From: Siphonodentalium dalli
Lineage: Eukaryota; Mollusca; Scaphopoda; Gadilida; Siphonodentaliidae
Length of the DNA stretch: 64,000 nt
NCBI GenBank assembly: GCA_032622095.1
Contig: CP136061.1
Span: 132,998,087 to 133,062,086, forward strand
Direction of reading: 5' to 3'
This document shows positions 35,980-47,622 of the stretch, in pieces (the first letter of the stretch is position 1; every line of letters starts with the position of its first letter). Under the pieces are notes generated by a model. It was given only the letters and a program-made list of their open reading frames with translations. It searched no databases and was not told where the DNA came from. Made by a program: the position numbers and the translations under genes.

Positions 35980-37470
35980 TACACTATGGTCATTTTCCAG
36001 AAATTTCTTTTGGCAATTTCTGATTTTTTTTGGACCATTTTTCGGAAACTTCAATGGGCAAATTGAAAAACCAAAACATAATTTTTTATATCAACATACG
36101 AAAAAGCCTAAAACTTAAAGATGGATCTCTTCCTAAATACATTTTATATACTTTCCGGGGTATAAAATAATAAATATGAGTCAAAGACACCTGTCCGGAA
36201 ACACTTCTATCAATTAATACTGATGTTATATCAATATTGTTTATATAGTGCGATAATCAATTAGTTGATTTTTCCTATTTTTAGAACAGACTGTCACGCA
36301 TTCTCAGATAGAGATAGTTACTCCTGCTTGCTGCTCTCCGTGAGCCGTAAAATGTCCCAATTTGATTGAATGTATTATACCAGAAAATTTGAAATAAAAT
36401 CAATATTAATTGTAAGAAGCGTTTCCTGACAGGGGTCTTCGATTCATATGTTATTTTTTACCCAAAAAATTGTATAAAACTTGTTCCAGGAAGAGCTAGA
36501 CTAAACCATTTTTAAGTCAATATTTATTTGATATGTCTCTTTGAGATTGCTACTACCTGGCACCTGGAGAGGTCATAGTGTGTCATGTAGGTAAGATTTA
36601 CTTTCCTATTGACCTGTCCCCCTGGGTCTTACCAGGTGTTTGTATACAGAGCCCATTCTATGTCCTCATGCAGTGCCATTCTGGGCAAGCCTCGTACCTA
36701 TACCAAACAAACATTAACCAATACATTGTGTAACCCCCAACAATGGTACTGATTAGATGGTAATTGTAGATAAGTTCCGTGACTTGTGACCGGGTATCGA
36801 GTGACCTCTAAGGTCACATTTGCTAATAACAGATCAACGTTTGGGTCACACCACTAAGTACCATAAATGGGTGTATTATCCTTATCGACAGTAATAAACC
36901 ATGGGCATGACATGATGGTGGATGGGTGATCTGTCAGGATATCAGGATATTTAGTATAGGTGACAAATACATAGCGTATGGATGCCCAAAGTTTTAGTGG
37001 GGGGGCTGAGACTTTTTGCCAATTTTTAGATTGAATCGATGAACTGAACCAAATTTGGTATACTAATAGTTTACCACCCCAAAATACAGATCAAGTTCGA
37101 ACATGGGTTTTGTCCGCATGATTTTTACTGAGTTATGCCCTTTTTCGACTTAGATTTTAATGATTGTTGATGTGGTTATTTCTCACTTTTAACATGGTAT
37201 ATTAATATCAACTTAAAATGTTTATATTTTGAGGTTTCTGATTGATATTTGGAATGTGAATTTTTCAGTCAAAAATACCACACTTGAAGTTATTGTGTTT
37301 CATTTTTGTTATTATTTTGTCTTAAGTCAAAGGTTTCAAACAAATTAAACCTTGCCCAACTCTACTCCAGAAACAGGCGTATTATGCCATGCCCCGACAG
37401 CGTGCTCTTGTTTTTACATGATATGATCATGGTTGTAACACAATTTTTGTAGAATAATTCGGACAGAAAT
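35980..37470. other. Intronic sequence, weak repeats only
   Basis: A 'tttttcggaaacttca' repeat related to 59521-59570 begins the stretch. The 36985-37380 segment (aatttggtatactaatagtt, tgagttatgccctttttcga) looks like a dispersed non-coding repeat. No exon recognised. Confidence 0.4.
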
Positions 37471-37670
37471 TTAAAAATACTGTAATTTGCCACAATTTCC
37501 CCCTGAAGTACCATTCAATTTTCCGGAAAATTGTCCGAATTTGACCGAAAATATTTCTTATTTGCCCAAAAATTACCAAAACTTTGAGCTTTCAAAACGG
37601 TTGGGTGGAGCTGCAGCCCTTCCAGCCTCCCTGGCCCATACAGATCTGGAGAAATACTTCCAGTTTTGTC
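37470..37670. repeat. Dispersed repeat, inverse copy at 62535-62710
   Basis: gccacaatttccccctgaag, aattgtccgaatttgaccga and ttcaaaacggttgggtggag match the reverse complement of 62535-62710. Confidence 0.75.
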
Positions 37671-37785
37671 TGCACATGGGACTCGTATAACATTGGCACT
37701 AAATTTGGAGCTTCTTTTCCTAAATGTTTAATAACTTGAGGAACTTATTCATCACCAAACAGATGAGTGTTATAATATTATTCTT

Positions 37786-37860
37786 TACCCTTTAATGATA
37801 GGAGTTGTGCTGGTGCGGCATCAAAGGTACTGTGCCAGTGCATTCTTGTACTCAAATAAT
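37786..37860. mobile_element. Family C left-end fragment
   Basis: taccctttaatgataggagt, tgtgctggtgcggcatcaaa and gtgccagtgcattct, then broken off. Confidence 0.7.
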
Positions 37861-38014
37861 ATTTTGTTTTGGCCTTGCCTCCAAAATTTTGCCAGAGAGT
37901 TCAATGAAAATGACTCCAGTTGCTATTCAATATTGAGTGATGTCATTTTTGAGGTATACAGTTCAAACTTAAAAGAGAATAACTATTTGGTGGAATATCA
38001 TGCCACATAAAAAT

Positions 38015-38146
38015 GGGGCTATAAGCAGAATGAGGTACCCAGAAGGTAAATTTGGTGATGCTAGCCCGCTGTGTGGTGTAGCATAATTAAACTCACCCAC
38101 TGGGGACCTCATTCTGCAAATTTCAGAACACTCTATCCAGACATGG
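38015..38146. mobile_element. Family D right-end fragment
   Basis: A complete right hairpin (gcagaatgaggtacccagaa..ctcattctgc) and end cactctatccagacatg. Confidence 0.75.
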
Positions 38147-38209
38147 TCCTTGAGAGGTATTTAAATAGTGATGCTTGAATTTTGTTAGCAAAAGTATTCA
38201 GGAACCTGT

Positions 38210-38348
38210 CACAGGTTCCCAGAACAAAAATTGACCCCACCCCCAACAGTACTTAATCCTATAGAAAGGTATCCAACTTGGCCCGGCCTATAGGATTAAG
38301 TACTACATGTATTGGGGGTGGGGTCAATTTTTGTTCCGGGGACCTGTG
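38210..38348. repeat. ~140-bp inverted repeat
   Basis: cacaggttcccagaacaaaa..aattgaccccacccccaa and agtacttaatcctatag are inverted as ctataggattaagtact and ttgggggtggggtcaattt..ttccggggacctgtg. Confidence 0.75.
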
Positions 38349-38655
38349 GAACTTGTCTATATTGATACCCCTGCACTCAGTGACCAACATGGATACATTT
38401 TATAAACTTCAAAGCCACATCTGCCCTCAACATCATAACCAAACTCATATTAAAGAAACCTCAATCATTAATATGACATTAAACTGACTTTATATTTTAC
38501 TATATTTAATTTTACAAAGAAATCAAAGGTTAATACCTCGGACCATCTATGACATGTAATGTATGGCCATCGTGTGACCAATGTGACACCAGCTATTGTT
38601 GTGGACAATGATTGGTCATAATATGCGTGACATGTATCCCGTTAGAGAGAGAGAT

Positions 38656-39700
38656 GTGTTGGACAGTTTATGATCTTGCACTTTGCGTGTTAGCTTTATG
38701 TATTTGGACATCGACTCATTTGTAATTGAGATTTTTGTTCGGATTATGTTATTCTGGATTCTGATGTTTGGATAGTTCTCTGACGGTAAGATGTATGATG
38801 ACATTTGATGCAATAGGCATGGCTGGTTTTGTAACTTCATAGTTGGTGATTAACATACTTTAGCTGAAGGTGGTTATATATAGCCTCTTCTGTACATCTG
38901 AATATAAAAGTGATATATTCTTTATAATAAAATCAACCATTAGATTTTAGTGAATTTCCAGTATTTATATGTAAATTATAAGTTGTGGGACTTGTGCTGT
39001 GAACTGTACAATATTAACCCTTTCAGTGCCAAGTCCGATTTTTGTATCAACCCATATTTCCTTGATCATTTTTCAAATTTATTGATTATAATAATGTGAT
39101 ACATTGATGGAAAGAGCTCTTGGATTATTATAATAATAAATTTGAAAAATGATCAAGGAAATATGGGTTTATACAAAAATCGGACTTGGCACTGAAAGGG
39201 TTAAGTCAAAATATAATATTTCTCTTTTCTTGTTAACACTACGTATTTTAACCTCGACTCATTTGTAATGAAGATTTCTGTTCTGAGAATGACATTCTGG
39301 ATTTTGTGGTTTGATTAGTTCTCTGAGGGTAAGAATGACATTTGATGCAATAGGCATGGTTCGTTTGTAACTTGATCATTCGGTGATTAACTGATTTATT
39401 AGCTGAAGGTGATATAGCCTCTTTCATCCATCTGAATAAAAAGCTGATATATTAATTATAATAAAATCAACCATTAGATTTCATTGAGATTCTTGTAAGT
39501 GGTGTGGCTTGTTTGGTGAACTAGCTGTGCGGATTTATGATCTTGGTTTTCTTGCTCTTGGTATATAGCACTATATGTATTTGGATGTCAACTCATTTGT
39601 AATCAAGACTTCTTTTCTGAGAATGTTATTATAGATTATTTGTTATTGGCTATAATTATTTGTGGGCAAGAATGTCATTTGATGCAATAGCAATGGTCAA
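38656..39700. repeat. Three tandem ~280-bp units split by a family E MITE
   Basis: Units at about 38656-38960, 39235-39490 and 39534-39700 (last one partial) share gactcatttgtaat, atttgatgcaatag(g)catgg, agctgaaggtg and ataataaaatcaaccattag. A family E element (39014-39204) lies between units 1 and 2. Confidence 0.75.
39014..39204. mobile_element. Family E piggyBac-like MITE (copy 4), centre partly deleted
   Basis: TTAA-CCCTTTCAGTGCCAAGTC and GACTTGGCACTGAAAGGG-TTAA. The right arm lacks the segment between gctcttgg and attattataataataaatt. Confidence 0.9.
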
Positions 39701-39767
39701 TACAATGTATAAATAACACCAGATTCTCATCCAACTTTTTTGGAAAATTGGGGCAGGTGGGTGAATA

Positions 39768-39945
39768 TTAAATACTCATAGATGAGTTGTTCCCTTAGGA
39801 ATTGTTGAGGTAATAAGTTCACAAAACAACCATAGCATTTCCCACCAATGTATAAGAATCCTTTCTGCATTTACATTATCCTTTGGTTTGTCTGTCGGCT
39901 GCTCATGGAACATGAGTACCTCTCCAGATGAACAAGTAGACCCTT
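39768..39945. mobile_element. Family F fragment, reverse orientation
   Basis: aatactcatagatgagttgt, aggtaataagttcacaaaac, cccaccaatgtataagaatc and ctctccagatgaacaagtag correspond block by block to family F. Confidence 0.6.
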
Positions 39946-40090
39946 TAGAAATCAATATTTTTTTATTTTTTTTAACCCCATCCATTTCGAGATCGTTTTC
40001 CCTTATTAAAACATGATTATGTGATAAAATGGATCTCAAATTTGTGGCATTTCTATACAAAATTTATTAATCTCTTCCACTAAATTTGAT

Positions 40091-40130
40091 TAATAATAAT
40101 AATAAATAATAATAATAATATTAATAATAA
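40091..40130. repeat. (AAT)n microsatellite
   Basis: About 13 imperfect ATA/AAT units. Confidence 0.85.
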
Positions 40131-40244
40131 ATTTTGTACAGCATTGCAACTCATTAGATATTCTCTATATAATATCTCGGTGAAGCATGTCAGACATATC
40201 AAAACCAAAAGACATGCAGTCATAATTCTGACCTTAGACAATAT

Positions 40245-40344
40245 ACAGTTGTTGCCCTTCTTCTCGGGAGACATTGAGATTTGTCATCCGTTCTCGAGCG
40301 GGTGACAAATCTCAATGTCTCCCGAGAAGAAGGGCAACAACTGT
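40245..40344. repeat. Perfect 42-bp-arm palindrome
   Basis: The arms 40245-40286 and 40303-40344 are exact reverse complements around a 16-base loop, tccgttctcgagcggg. No other copy is present in this window. Confidence 0.95.
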
Positions 40345-40489
40345 TTTGTTATCCAATTATACCACAAAATAAAATCCTTGCCATCCACACGCACGATGTT
40401 GCACTGAGTCACGTGAGCTTTCTTTCCCGATTATGTATATTTTCAGTAAAACTTATCGTCCCATAGCATTTCTGTTCCATAAACGATAG

Positions 40490-40890
40490 TCAAGCTGTTA
40501 AGCGTTTGATAATCCGTTTATTTACGATCAATTTGGTGATTAAATCGTCAATATCGGTCCATGCAATGTAAACCAATAAGCCATATAGGTATGTTCTCGT
40601 CTTCTGCAATGTGGCATATTCAATGTCGTCTTGTGCGCGCAATTTACTCGCGATGTTCATTTCATAACGGTCTTCCCCAAAAGCTATTGGGAAGTTGTCA
40701 ATTTCATTAATGTACATTCATATGTGTCAGTGCTCATGGCGATCCTCACATAAAATACTTCTGTGATCACATTGCAGACATTGCGGAGGATAAGCGTACA
40801 GTACCATTCATTCGCGACAAACGTATGCATTACGTTGTCTACCAGCAAACATTTATAACCAACCAACCTCAAGGCATCCTCTCTTCCAAT
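40490..40890 (-). pseudogene. Unrecognised broken reading frame
   Basis: On the minus strand, an open frame from about 40890 to 40684 (contains GYKCLLVDNVMHTFVANEW) runs by a +1 shift near 40715 into a second open frame to 40490 (contains EIDNFPIAFGEDRYEMNIAS). Together they give about 130 residues with balanced composition and no repeats. I do not recognise the family. It could be a decayed gene or transposon fragment, two exons with odd splicing, or chance. It sits in a repeat-poor stretch between a perfect palindrome (40245) and a GC-rich hairpin pair (41161). Confidence 0.3.
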
Positions 40891-41160
40891 CTTGCATCAT
40901 AATGTCGACATGAACAAATTGATTCACCGAGATGTTTCGGTGTAAAAAGTAAATAATAACGCTTGTCCGATAAAAGTATCAACTTAAAAGTTTGAATATT
41001 AGTGTTCACTAAATATATGCAAATTAGCAAACACCACAACTGGCGTGTATTGCAAATCCGTTGGGTATATAAGATCTATGATGTTTTAGTACGTATAGTG
41101 ATGTGAAATAGATGAGTTACTGCAGTGCGTGTTTGGAGATATTCTTGCAATATAACATCA

Positions 41161-41222
41161 GGCGGGCGACAAAAACAATGTCGCCCGGCTCAGCGGGCGA
41201 CAGTGTGATTTGTCGCCCGGCA
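41161..41222. repeat. Two GC-rich hairpins in tandem
   Basis: gcgggcgacaaaaacaatgtcgcccggc and gcgggcgacagtgtgatttgtcgcccggc each fold on themselves (GGGCGACA / TGTCGCCC) and are direct repeats of one another, so alternative cruciforms are possible. Confidence 0.8.
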
Positions 41223-41990
41223 CGTGACATGACATGGGCCAATCATAAGGGTGGAAAATAGGGAGGAGGATAACAACACCATTTGTCACAAGCTCTGTGG
41301 TTTCATTCACAAGTACTGAATTATGTCAATTATATATTCTGGTAAGAAATGGATACACAGCTGTTTAGATTCGTTTCACCTGAACATCCTCCTAATTACG
41401 AAGGACTCCGATTACATTTTAGTATCATGTGAGGTATAAAACCTGTTTTGATGTTTCCCTTGTATTAACCTTCGCCCCTTTATAGTTTCATTATCACATC
41501 GGATCACATCCTTAGATATTCAATATGATGTTTACCACCCAAGAATTTGTAAAATATCCTGAAGTATGTTCAAGATTATACCATGAAATGGAGGTGTTTT
41601 GTTCTCGATCATTATATACCACCATTTTTAGAATGACTTCGCCCATGTATGTCGTAGCATGCTTCCACATGCAATTAATCCTGAATAACACAACTGATGT
41701 GAAAAGTGATCAAGTAAAATTATGTTTGCCTTTTTTAGCTTCAAGTTTTTTTTTTCATGATTTGCATATTACTTATAAATGTCGACTGTAATTGCGGAAT
41801 TACGAAAACCCTTCCAGTCATCATGGTGTATAGTCGACTAGAATTTGTAGGATGACCCCAAGCTATTGTGGGTAATTATCATAAAAGACCATATCTTCTC
41901 TTATCACCATGGGTGTTCAAAATAACCATTTGTGCACATGTGCACTGTTCCTAAACATACAAAAATTCTGTATGGGAGGTAGATGTCAAT
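41223..41990. other. Intronic sequence without recognised feature
   Basis: An open frame at 41525-41791 (+) has no recognisable domain or splice context. Confidence 0.4.
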
Positions 41991-41995
41991 TATTA

Positions 41996-42472
41996 TATGT
42001 GACCAGCCATATCAAATCCAGTTGTAAGTCAGGATTGTTTTACCCTGTGCCAATGCATTCTCTTATATATGCGAGTCGACCATAGGTCGCCTCGCATATA
42101 TAAGAGAATGCATTGGCCTAACAATTTTTTATCATTTTATTAAAATAAATGTTTCTTACAATTTTTAGGACATAAAATTAAAAAAACATCGATTACCCTG
42201 CAGGGAGCCCCACACATATATAGAAGCATATAGAAGAGTGTCGTCTGCTCATGTTTATTGTCTGGGGCTCTGTATAGGTGAAATTATAAAATTGTTAAAG
42301 AATACAAGAAAAAATTATTAAAATTGTAAAAAAGTGTTAGGCCAATGCATTCTCTTATATATGCGAGGCGACCTATGGTCGACTCGCATATATAAGAGAA
42401 TGCATTGGCACAGGGTAAAAAAATCCCGCCTTACGACTGTATTTGATATGGCGGGTCACATATTTGAATGTG
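41996..42472. mobile_element. Family J element carrying the B/C hairpin cassette at both ends
   Basis: Outer inverted ends tatgtgaccagccatatcaa and (inverse) ttgatatggcgggtcacata extend about 45 bp to accctgtgccaatgc. Then comes the cassette hairpin (42047-42117), a core with family B features (ggcctaacaattttt; aagaatacaagaaaaaattattaa), and the cassette again in inverse (42333-42416). The target site may be TA. Confidence 0.8.
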
Positions 42473-42867
42473 TTAAGCTCTGGCTCAATATGAGGGTTCA
42501 ATGGCCTGTAAAGTGCATCGACAACTTTTCATCTTATCGAAATGCCTATATAATTCCACTGAATTATTAATAGATGGATAATATGAGATTTAGTCACAAC
42601 AAGCTGTTTAATAATCTATATATGGCCAGCCTCAAGCAACCTATATCAAAATGTTAGTTTTGTTATCCAGTTTCATTTAAAAAATAAATTAAAGGACATT
42701 AAGATAAAACGTTCATACTCAAAAATAGTCACTTCAGAGACACAGATATTGGTACATAATGGTTGTTTGTGCCCATATGTTGGTACATTCATATTTTGTC
42801 TGCGTGCATTCAAAAGTGCGAACATCCATCCATGGTGCACAGTGGACCGAGTTCCTTATCTCTTTCT

Positions 42868-43080
42868 ATAATAATTGGAGTCTCCTGCTTGGAATAGTCT
42901 ATTATTCATCTGGAGAGGTTTTCAGGCAGACAACAGATAATAAAAATGCAGAAGGAGTTCTTTACATTGGAGGGAAATGTTCAGATAATAAGTTCAACCT
43001 GAAAGCATTTGTTGATCTTATACCTGAAAATTTCCAAAGTGAACTACTCATCAATGAGAATTTAGTATAGAAAGGGTTAA
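42868..43080. mobile_element. Family F MITE, left end diverged
   Basis: ttggaatagtctattattca, gttcagataataagttcaac and catcaatgagaatttagtatagaaaggg-TTAA. Confidence 0.65.
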
Positions 43081-43489
43081 TCACATAATGAACTGCAGTT
43101 GATATCCCTTAGGACTAAAAAAAAGCTCAATAATGAATTTAAGCGCATCCAGATATAAAACCTCTGCATAAAATTAGTTATTTTTGTGACCATACATATA
43201 CATTTTATGTTTTTTCCCTTAAACCATATAAATTTTAAATTATTAACTGTTTTTCCATAAACATGTAAATGTTATTGTTTTATACCTTAAAACGTACATT
43301 AAGTATGTAAGTAATAAACGGCATATTCAATGATTCATGGGTTTTAACCGAGATAAAAATTCAGCAACTCCAGAAGAGGTTCATGTAGTTAATTGATTTT
43401 TTACTTGCGGTCAAATTCCCATGACCACATTGTAACCGATGTGTTCATTAAGTAATTGTACATGGATCAATTGAAAGAAAGTGTTGAAG

Positions 43490-45468
43490 CAAGCCTTGAA
43501 ATAGTGTGTCTGTCATTTGCAGCATGAGGTCACCAGAAGGTGAATTTAGTGATTATATCCTGCACATAAGGCTTGAGTAACCAAATTCACCCTCTGGGAA
43601 CCTCATTCTGCTAAGGCCTCATCTGCTATGGGAGACCTAGGATCAGATTGAAGTTCCCCAGTTGAAGTAGGGCCCTGCGAATCGATTCGATTTGATGCGA
43701 TTCGAAATCGTTTCGTCTGATTCGATTCGAAATCGGCTACCATGATTCGGAGTTCGTCGAATCTTTGGTGACAGGTGCATTTCCTTGCTTTCTACAGACC
43801 ACAATGCTCTTACCAGAAAAGAAATTTCACTATAATAACGTAGTAAAAGACTTAAACGTACGCACGCACTGTTATGTCCGATGCCAGGACATGTAATGTT
43901 ATCGCCAAACAATTTAATCATAAGCTGTCAATCCACAACATACTATAAAAACATTGGTTGGCACACATTTAGCCATTAAAGTTATTTCTCGATAACCTAA
44001 ATTTCTTGATTACTTCTGCTATTGAAATGACAGCACTCATAGCAGCATCGTGCCATATGACCACGCCTATATACCGCGTACCTAAAATGTACATGGAAAC
44101 TATTTGATTTTTTTTTTGGGATATAAACGGGGATTCCGATGCTTCATACAAATTCCTTCAGGTAGTACTGCTCTGCCATTACAGTTACTGCCAATTACCC
44201 ATGAGTATTTAGGTGCATACGTACCTATAGAAAAATCAACAAGACTCGATCGAGCTAACATTTGCAAGAAATATGGTTTCAGAAACTAACAACTCGTGTC
44301 ACAGTACATGCGAAATATTTCTAGAATACCTGCTGCGACAGTGGATCAATCAGTTGATCAATGCATGTACACAGTTCACTAGCCAATCAAAAGAGACGAA
44401 TTCATGATACCACTTGATCACTGATAATTGGATGTCTGATTGACATTTATATCAATTTCAACTTTGGTGTGTCTTTTCGACAGCAATATAAATCTCAAAG
44501 TTTTACGCTTCTTTTATACTTATACCTTCTGCGGTTATGGTGGTTCTCTTGTGAAATTGCTACGCCGGTTATATAATTTATCTTCAAACTTTTCGGTTAT
44601 AATGCATAACCTTAATCGACACAAGAGTTAATTATTTCGCAACTGATATATAACTAATTGACCCAATCTATAAGAGAGACATAAGTGAACAACAAAATTG
44701 TCATACAAGGCTGTGTGCTAGTGTCGTTCCGGGAATCATTGGACATTCTATTATTTCATAACACACATGTATGCCAGATTTAAGATCTTGGTTTGATTTG
44801 AGTCTGAATCTAAGTTCTGAGTATTTTTGTAAACATTGTCCTCTAAGTCTCTCAGTTCAACTTCAAGCGAAAGACAACACAATCATCGCAAGTGTATATG
44901 TAGTGAAAAATACTGCGCTATTCAACGAAATGAAACAGGCTTCACGCGGTACACTTGTCCATTCATGTGTGCTCTTTGTATCTGTACTCAATGATTCCTT
45001 AGGCACAGAAAATGCATAGACATTTGTTGTAAGCGCATATTGCACTACATCGATGATCACTATTCGGTTTTCGCCAGGCAATTTCAGGTGTTTCTTCGAC
45101 GTTCTATGTATTTGAACTAGATTGGCTCAGTAACAATGGTTCGATTCGAGATTCGATTCGATTTCGAATCGTTTGCCTGATTCGATTCGATTCGAAATGA
45201 AAACACCCGATTCGCAGGGCCCTAAGTTGAAGTTGGTTCTATTCACACATTAGTCACCACGATTATGCTTTTTTATCTTTTGCAAATTGGGGGATACAGA
45301 AACTGAATAGAAAGGAAAGAGTAACTAAAAACAATGTTAATACTTCCCTGAATATGAGTTCTAAGCAGAATGATGTCCCCAGATATCCCGCATTATGGGG
45401 TAGCATTACTAAATTCACCCTCTGGGGACCTCATTCTGCAAATGATAGACACACTATTTCAAGGCTTG
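43490..45468. mobile_element. Family D hAT-like element interrupted by a second hAT-like element
   Basis: Left end caagccttgaaatagtgtgt, hairpin, and core up to ccccagttgaag. The insertion is at 43668-45224. The core then resumes (agttgaagttggttctattc), and the right hairpin and end acacactatttcaaggcttg follow. Outer flanks tgttgaag / ggctgaag are a 6/8-matching target duplication. Confidence 0.85.
43668..45224. mobile_element. hAT-1: 1557-bp non-autonomous hAT-like element
   Basis: Perfect 17-bp inverted ends TAGGGCCCTGCGAATCG, with an 8-bp target duplication AGTTGAAG (43660-43667 and 45225-45232). Subterminal regions are rich in GATTCGATTCGAAAT repeats at both ends. The interior (43770-45100) has only short open frames with no transposase motif. 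Inserted in the core of a family D element. Confidence 0.93.
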
Positions 45469-46364
45469 GGCTGAAGACCTTTCGTGCTCCCCTGCTCCGC
45501 TATCCTTTAAATGAGCTCTTTATTTCGGCCAGTTACGGGTTGAAAAAAAACTCATTATAATTTCTCATTCAGAATTATGTGCGATCGAGTATACGCGAGT
45601 GCAAACAGAGATGTCCTATAGAGGACCAAGACAGTTTATTATAAGCAAACAGTGAGAATATACCCCACCCTATACTAAATCAGTCAAGATGGCTCTGGTA
45701 TGCAGCCAAATTTGAGCAACACGTAGAAGCTGTAAATAAAATAAATTTACAGCCCTCAAGGGAATTAGCTGTCAAGAGATATATATAGACTTATGTATAC
45801 ATATATCAGAATGTGACTTGTTATCAGCATTTAAATTTGCCCTGATTTGCTTTCTGCTTGGCCCTGTGACTTGTACTTATCCCCTCTAAGGATTTCATTG
45901 ACTCAGATCATACAATGTGATTCTGTTGTGTGGCTATGGCCTTCACAAGTTTGAAGTTCTGAATGACAGAATAAGATGGATTGTCTTTTTGTTAGGAAGG
46001 AATTGTAATCTTGATCATGCAGTGATTTCATAGATAAGCTTACCAGGTCAGGTATGTTATCAGTGTAGGTGTGAATGGGGCGAATTCTCATAATTTTGAA
46101 CTTATAAAGATACAAATAAATTTTAATAGTCATATTTTATAGTTTAACAGGTGCAAAATTGCTCTACCCCCTGTATGACACATAACATAGATTGTGTTGC
46201 CTATAATATTGTATACCAGTCGCAGGTTATAGTTTTATCAACATTTTTACATTAATAAGACCTTAGAAATGTAGGAGTGTTGCAGTACACACCTACTGCA
46301 TGCCGAAAAGAATTCCGTGGATATATACCAGTGTCGACATTGCTCTACGTTTTAATTTCGAAGC
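45469..46364. other. Intronic sequence without recognised feature
   Basis: No exon-like structure or family repeat was recognised. Confidence 0.4.
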
Positions 46365-46580
46365 ATGCATTTTATCTTCTGCATATTAGGGGATAAAGAA
46401 ACTGAACAGAAAAGAAAAAGTAACTAAAATCATTGTCAAGTTAAGAGTATAGATACTTACCAGAAGATAAGGCTTAAAGCAGAATTTAGTACTTCTAGCC
46501 TGCTGTGTGGGGTAGCATCATTAAATTCACCCTCTGGGAACCTCATTCTGTAAATGTCCAGCACCATATTTTGAGGCCTG
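46365..46580. mobile_element. Family D right-half fragment
   Basis: gcattttatcttctgcatat core, shortened right hairpin (gcagaatttagtacttctag..ctcattctg) and end caccatattttgaggcctg. Confidence 0.7.
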
Positions 46581-46619
46581 AATATATAAACTTCACCTTT
46601 TTAAAACTAAAAACTGAAC

Positions 46620-46836
46620 TACAGTAATGCTCTAATTAATCAACTCCTTAGCCACAGCAGAATTATGGGTAACTTTTCAGGATTTAGTCGGAAATATGGC
46701 TTGTTGCCATTCATCGGAAAGCTCTCACTGAGATCTTTCCGATGAATGGCAGCAAGCCATATTTCCGACTAAATCCTGAAAAGTTACCCATAATTCTGCT
46801 ATGGTTAAGGAGTCGATTAATTAGAGCATTACTGTA
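46620..46836. mobile_element. Family A palindrome, near perfect
   Basis: TACAGTAATGCTCTAATTAAT to attagagcattactgTA; ~100-bp arms with few mismatches around gctctcactgagatc. Confidence 0.9.
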
Positions 46837-47622
46837 ATGGCCTCTAGTTGCATTTAAAAGTATCCTGTTGAACATATATGACATCGACTTTTATTTTCAC
46901 TCTGAAGTCAAAATATGTGCGTTGTGTATCAAACAGTGTTGGAGAACAGGGCAGGGTGTGTGTTGTGTTGAAATGTACCTGGTTTGCCGTAACAGCGTGT
47001 CACTTCTGTGAAACAAATGGACACATATATGTGAAATATTTGGGAGCATCGTTAGTTTCTTTGATCTTGTATTTGTGGCACAGGTTTACTTGTCGACTTT
47101 GTAGGTCAGTATACTGAAATAGCCGGAATTTTTTCATGACGACATACAGAAATAGATTAGAAATATTCCAAGCGAAGGTTCCGTTTATTGAAGTGAATTC
47201 CACTTCGGACAGTAAACACTGTGCACTGTGGTATTGTTTCAATTAGTTCTTTAATGGATGTATTTATATTTGGAAATGAGAGCTCACATGTTGTAGGTAT
47301 GTAGTACTATGTACCAGTAGTAATTAAATTGTCACCTTACAAACGGGATTTCGTGTCTTACGGTTGTCGAAATTAGAAAAAACAAACTCATTTCCAAAAA
47401 GGGTGCCCCAATCGCCATTCCTGGTCTATTTTTAATAATCGTTGAGAGCAAGTAACTATTGAGGAAAAAGAAAACTATAAATATTAAATAGAAATATGTG
47501 AACTGGTGAGAATTAAGTAGGGTTACCAGGGGCACTGAAAGCAAGGGGGCACAACCTCCAGAAAAGGGCATTTTGTTTAGACAGCGGTAAATGCTGAATT
47601 AAAATCTAAATTTTTTAAATTA

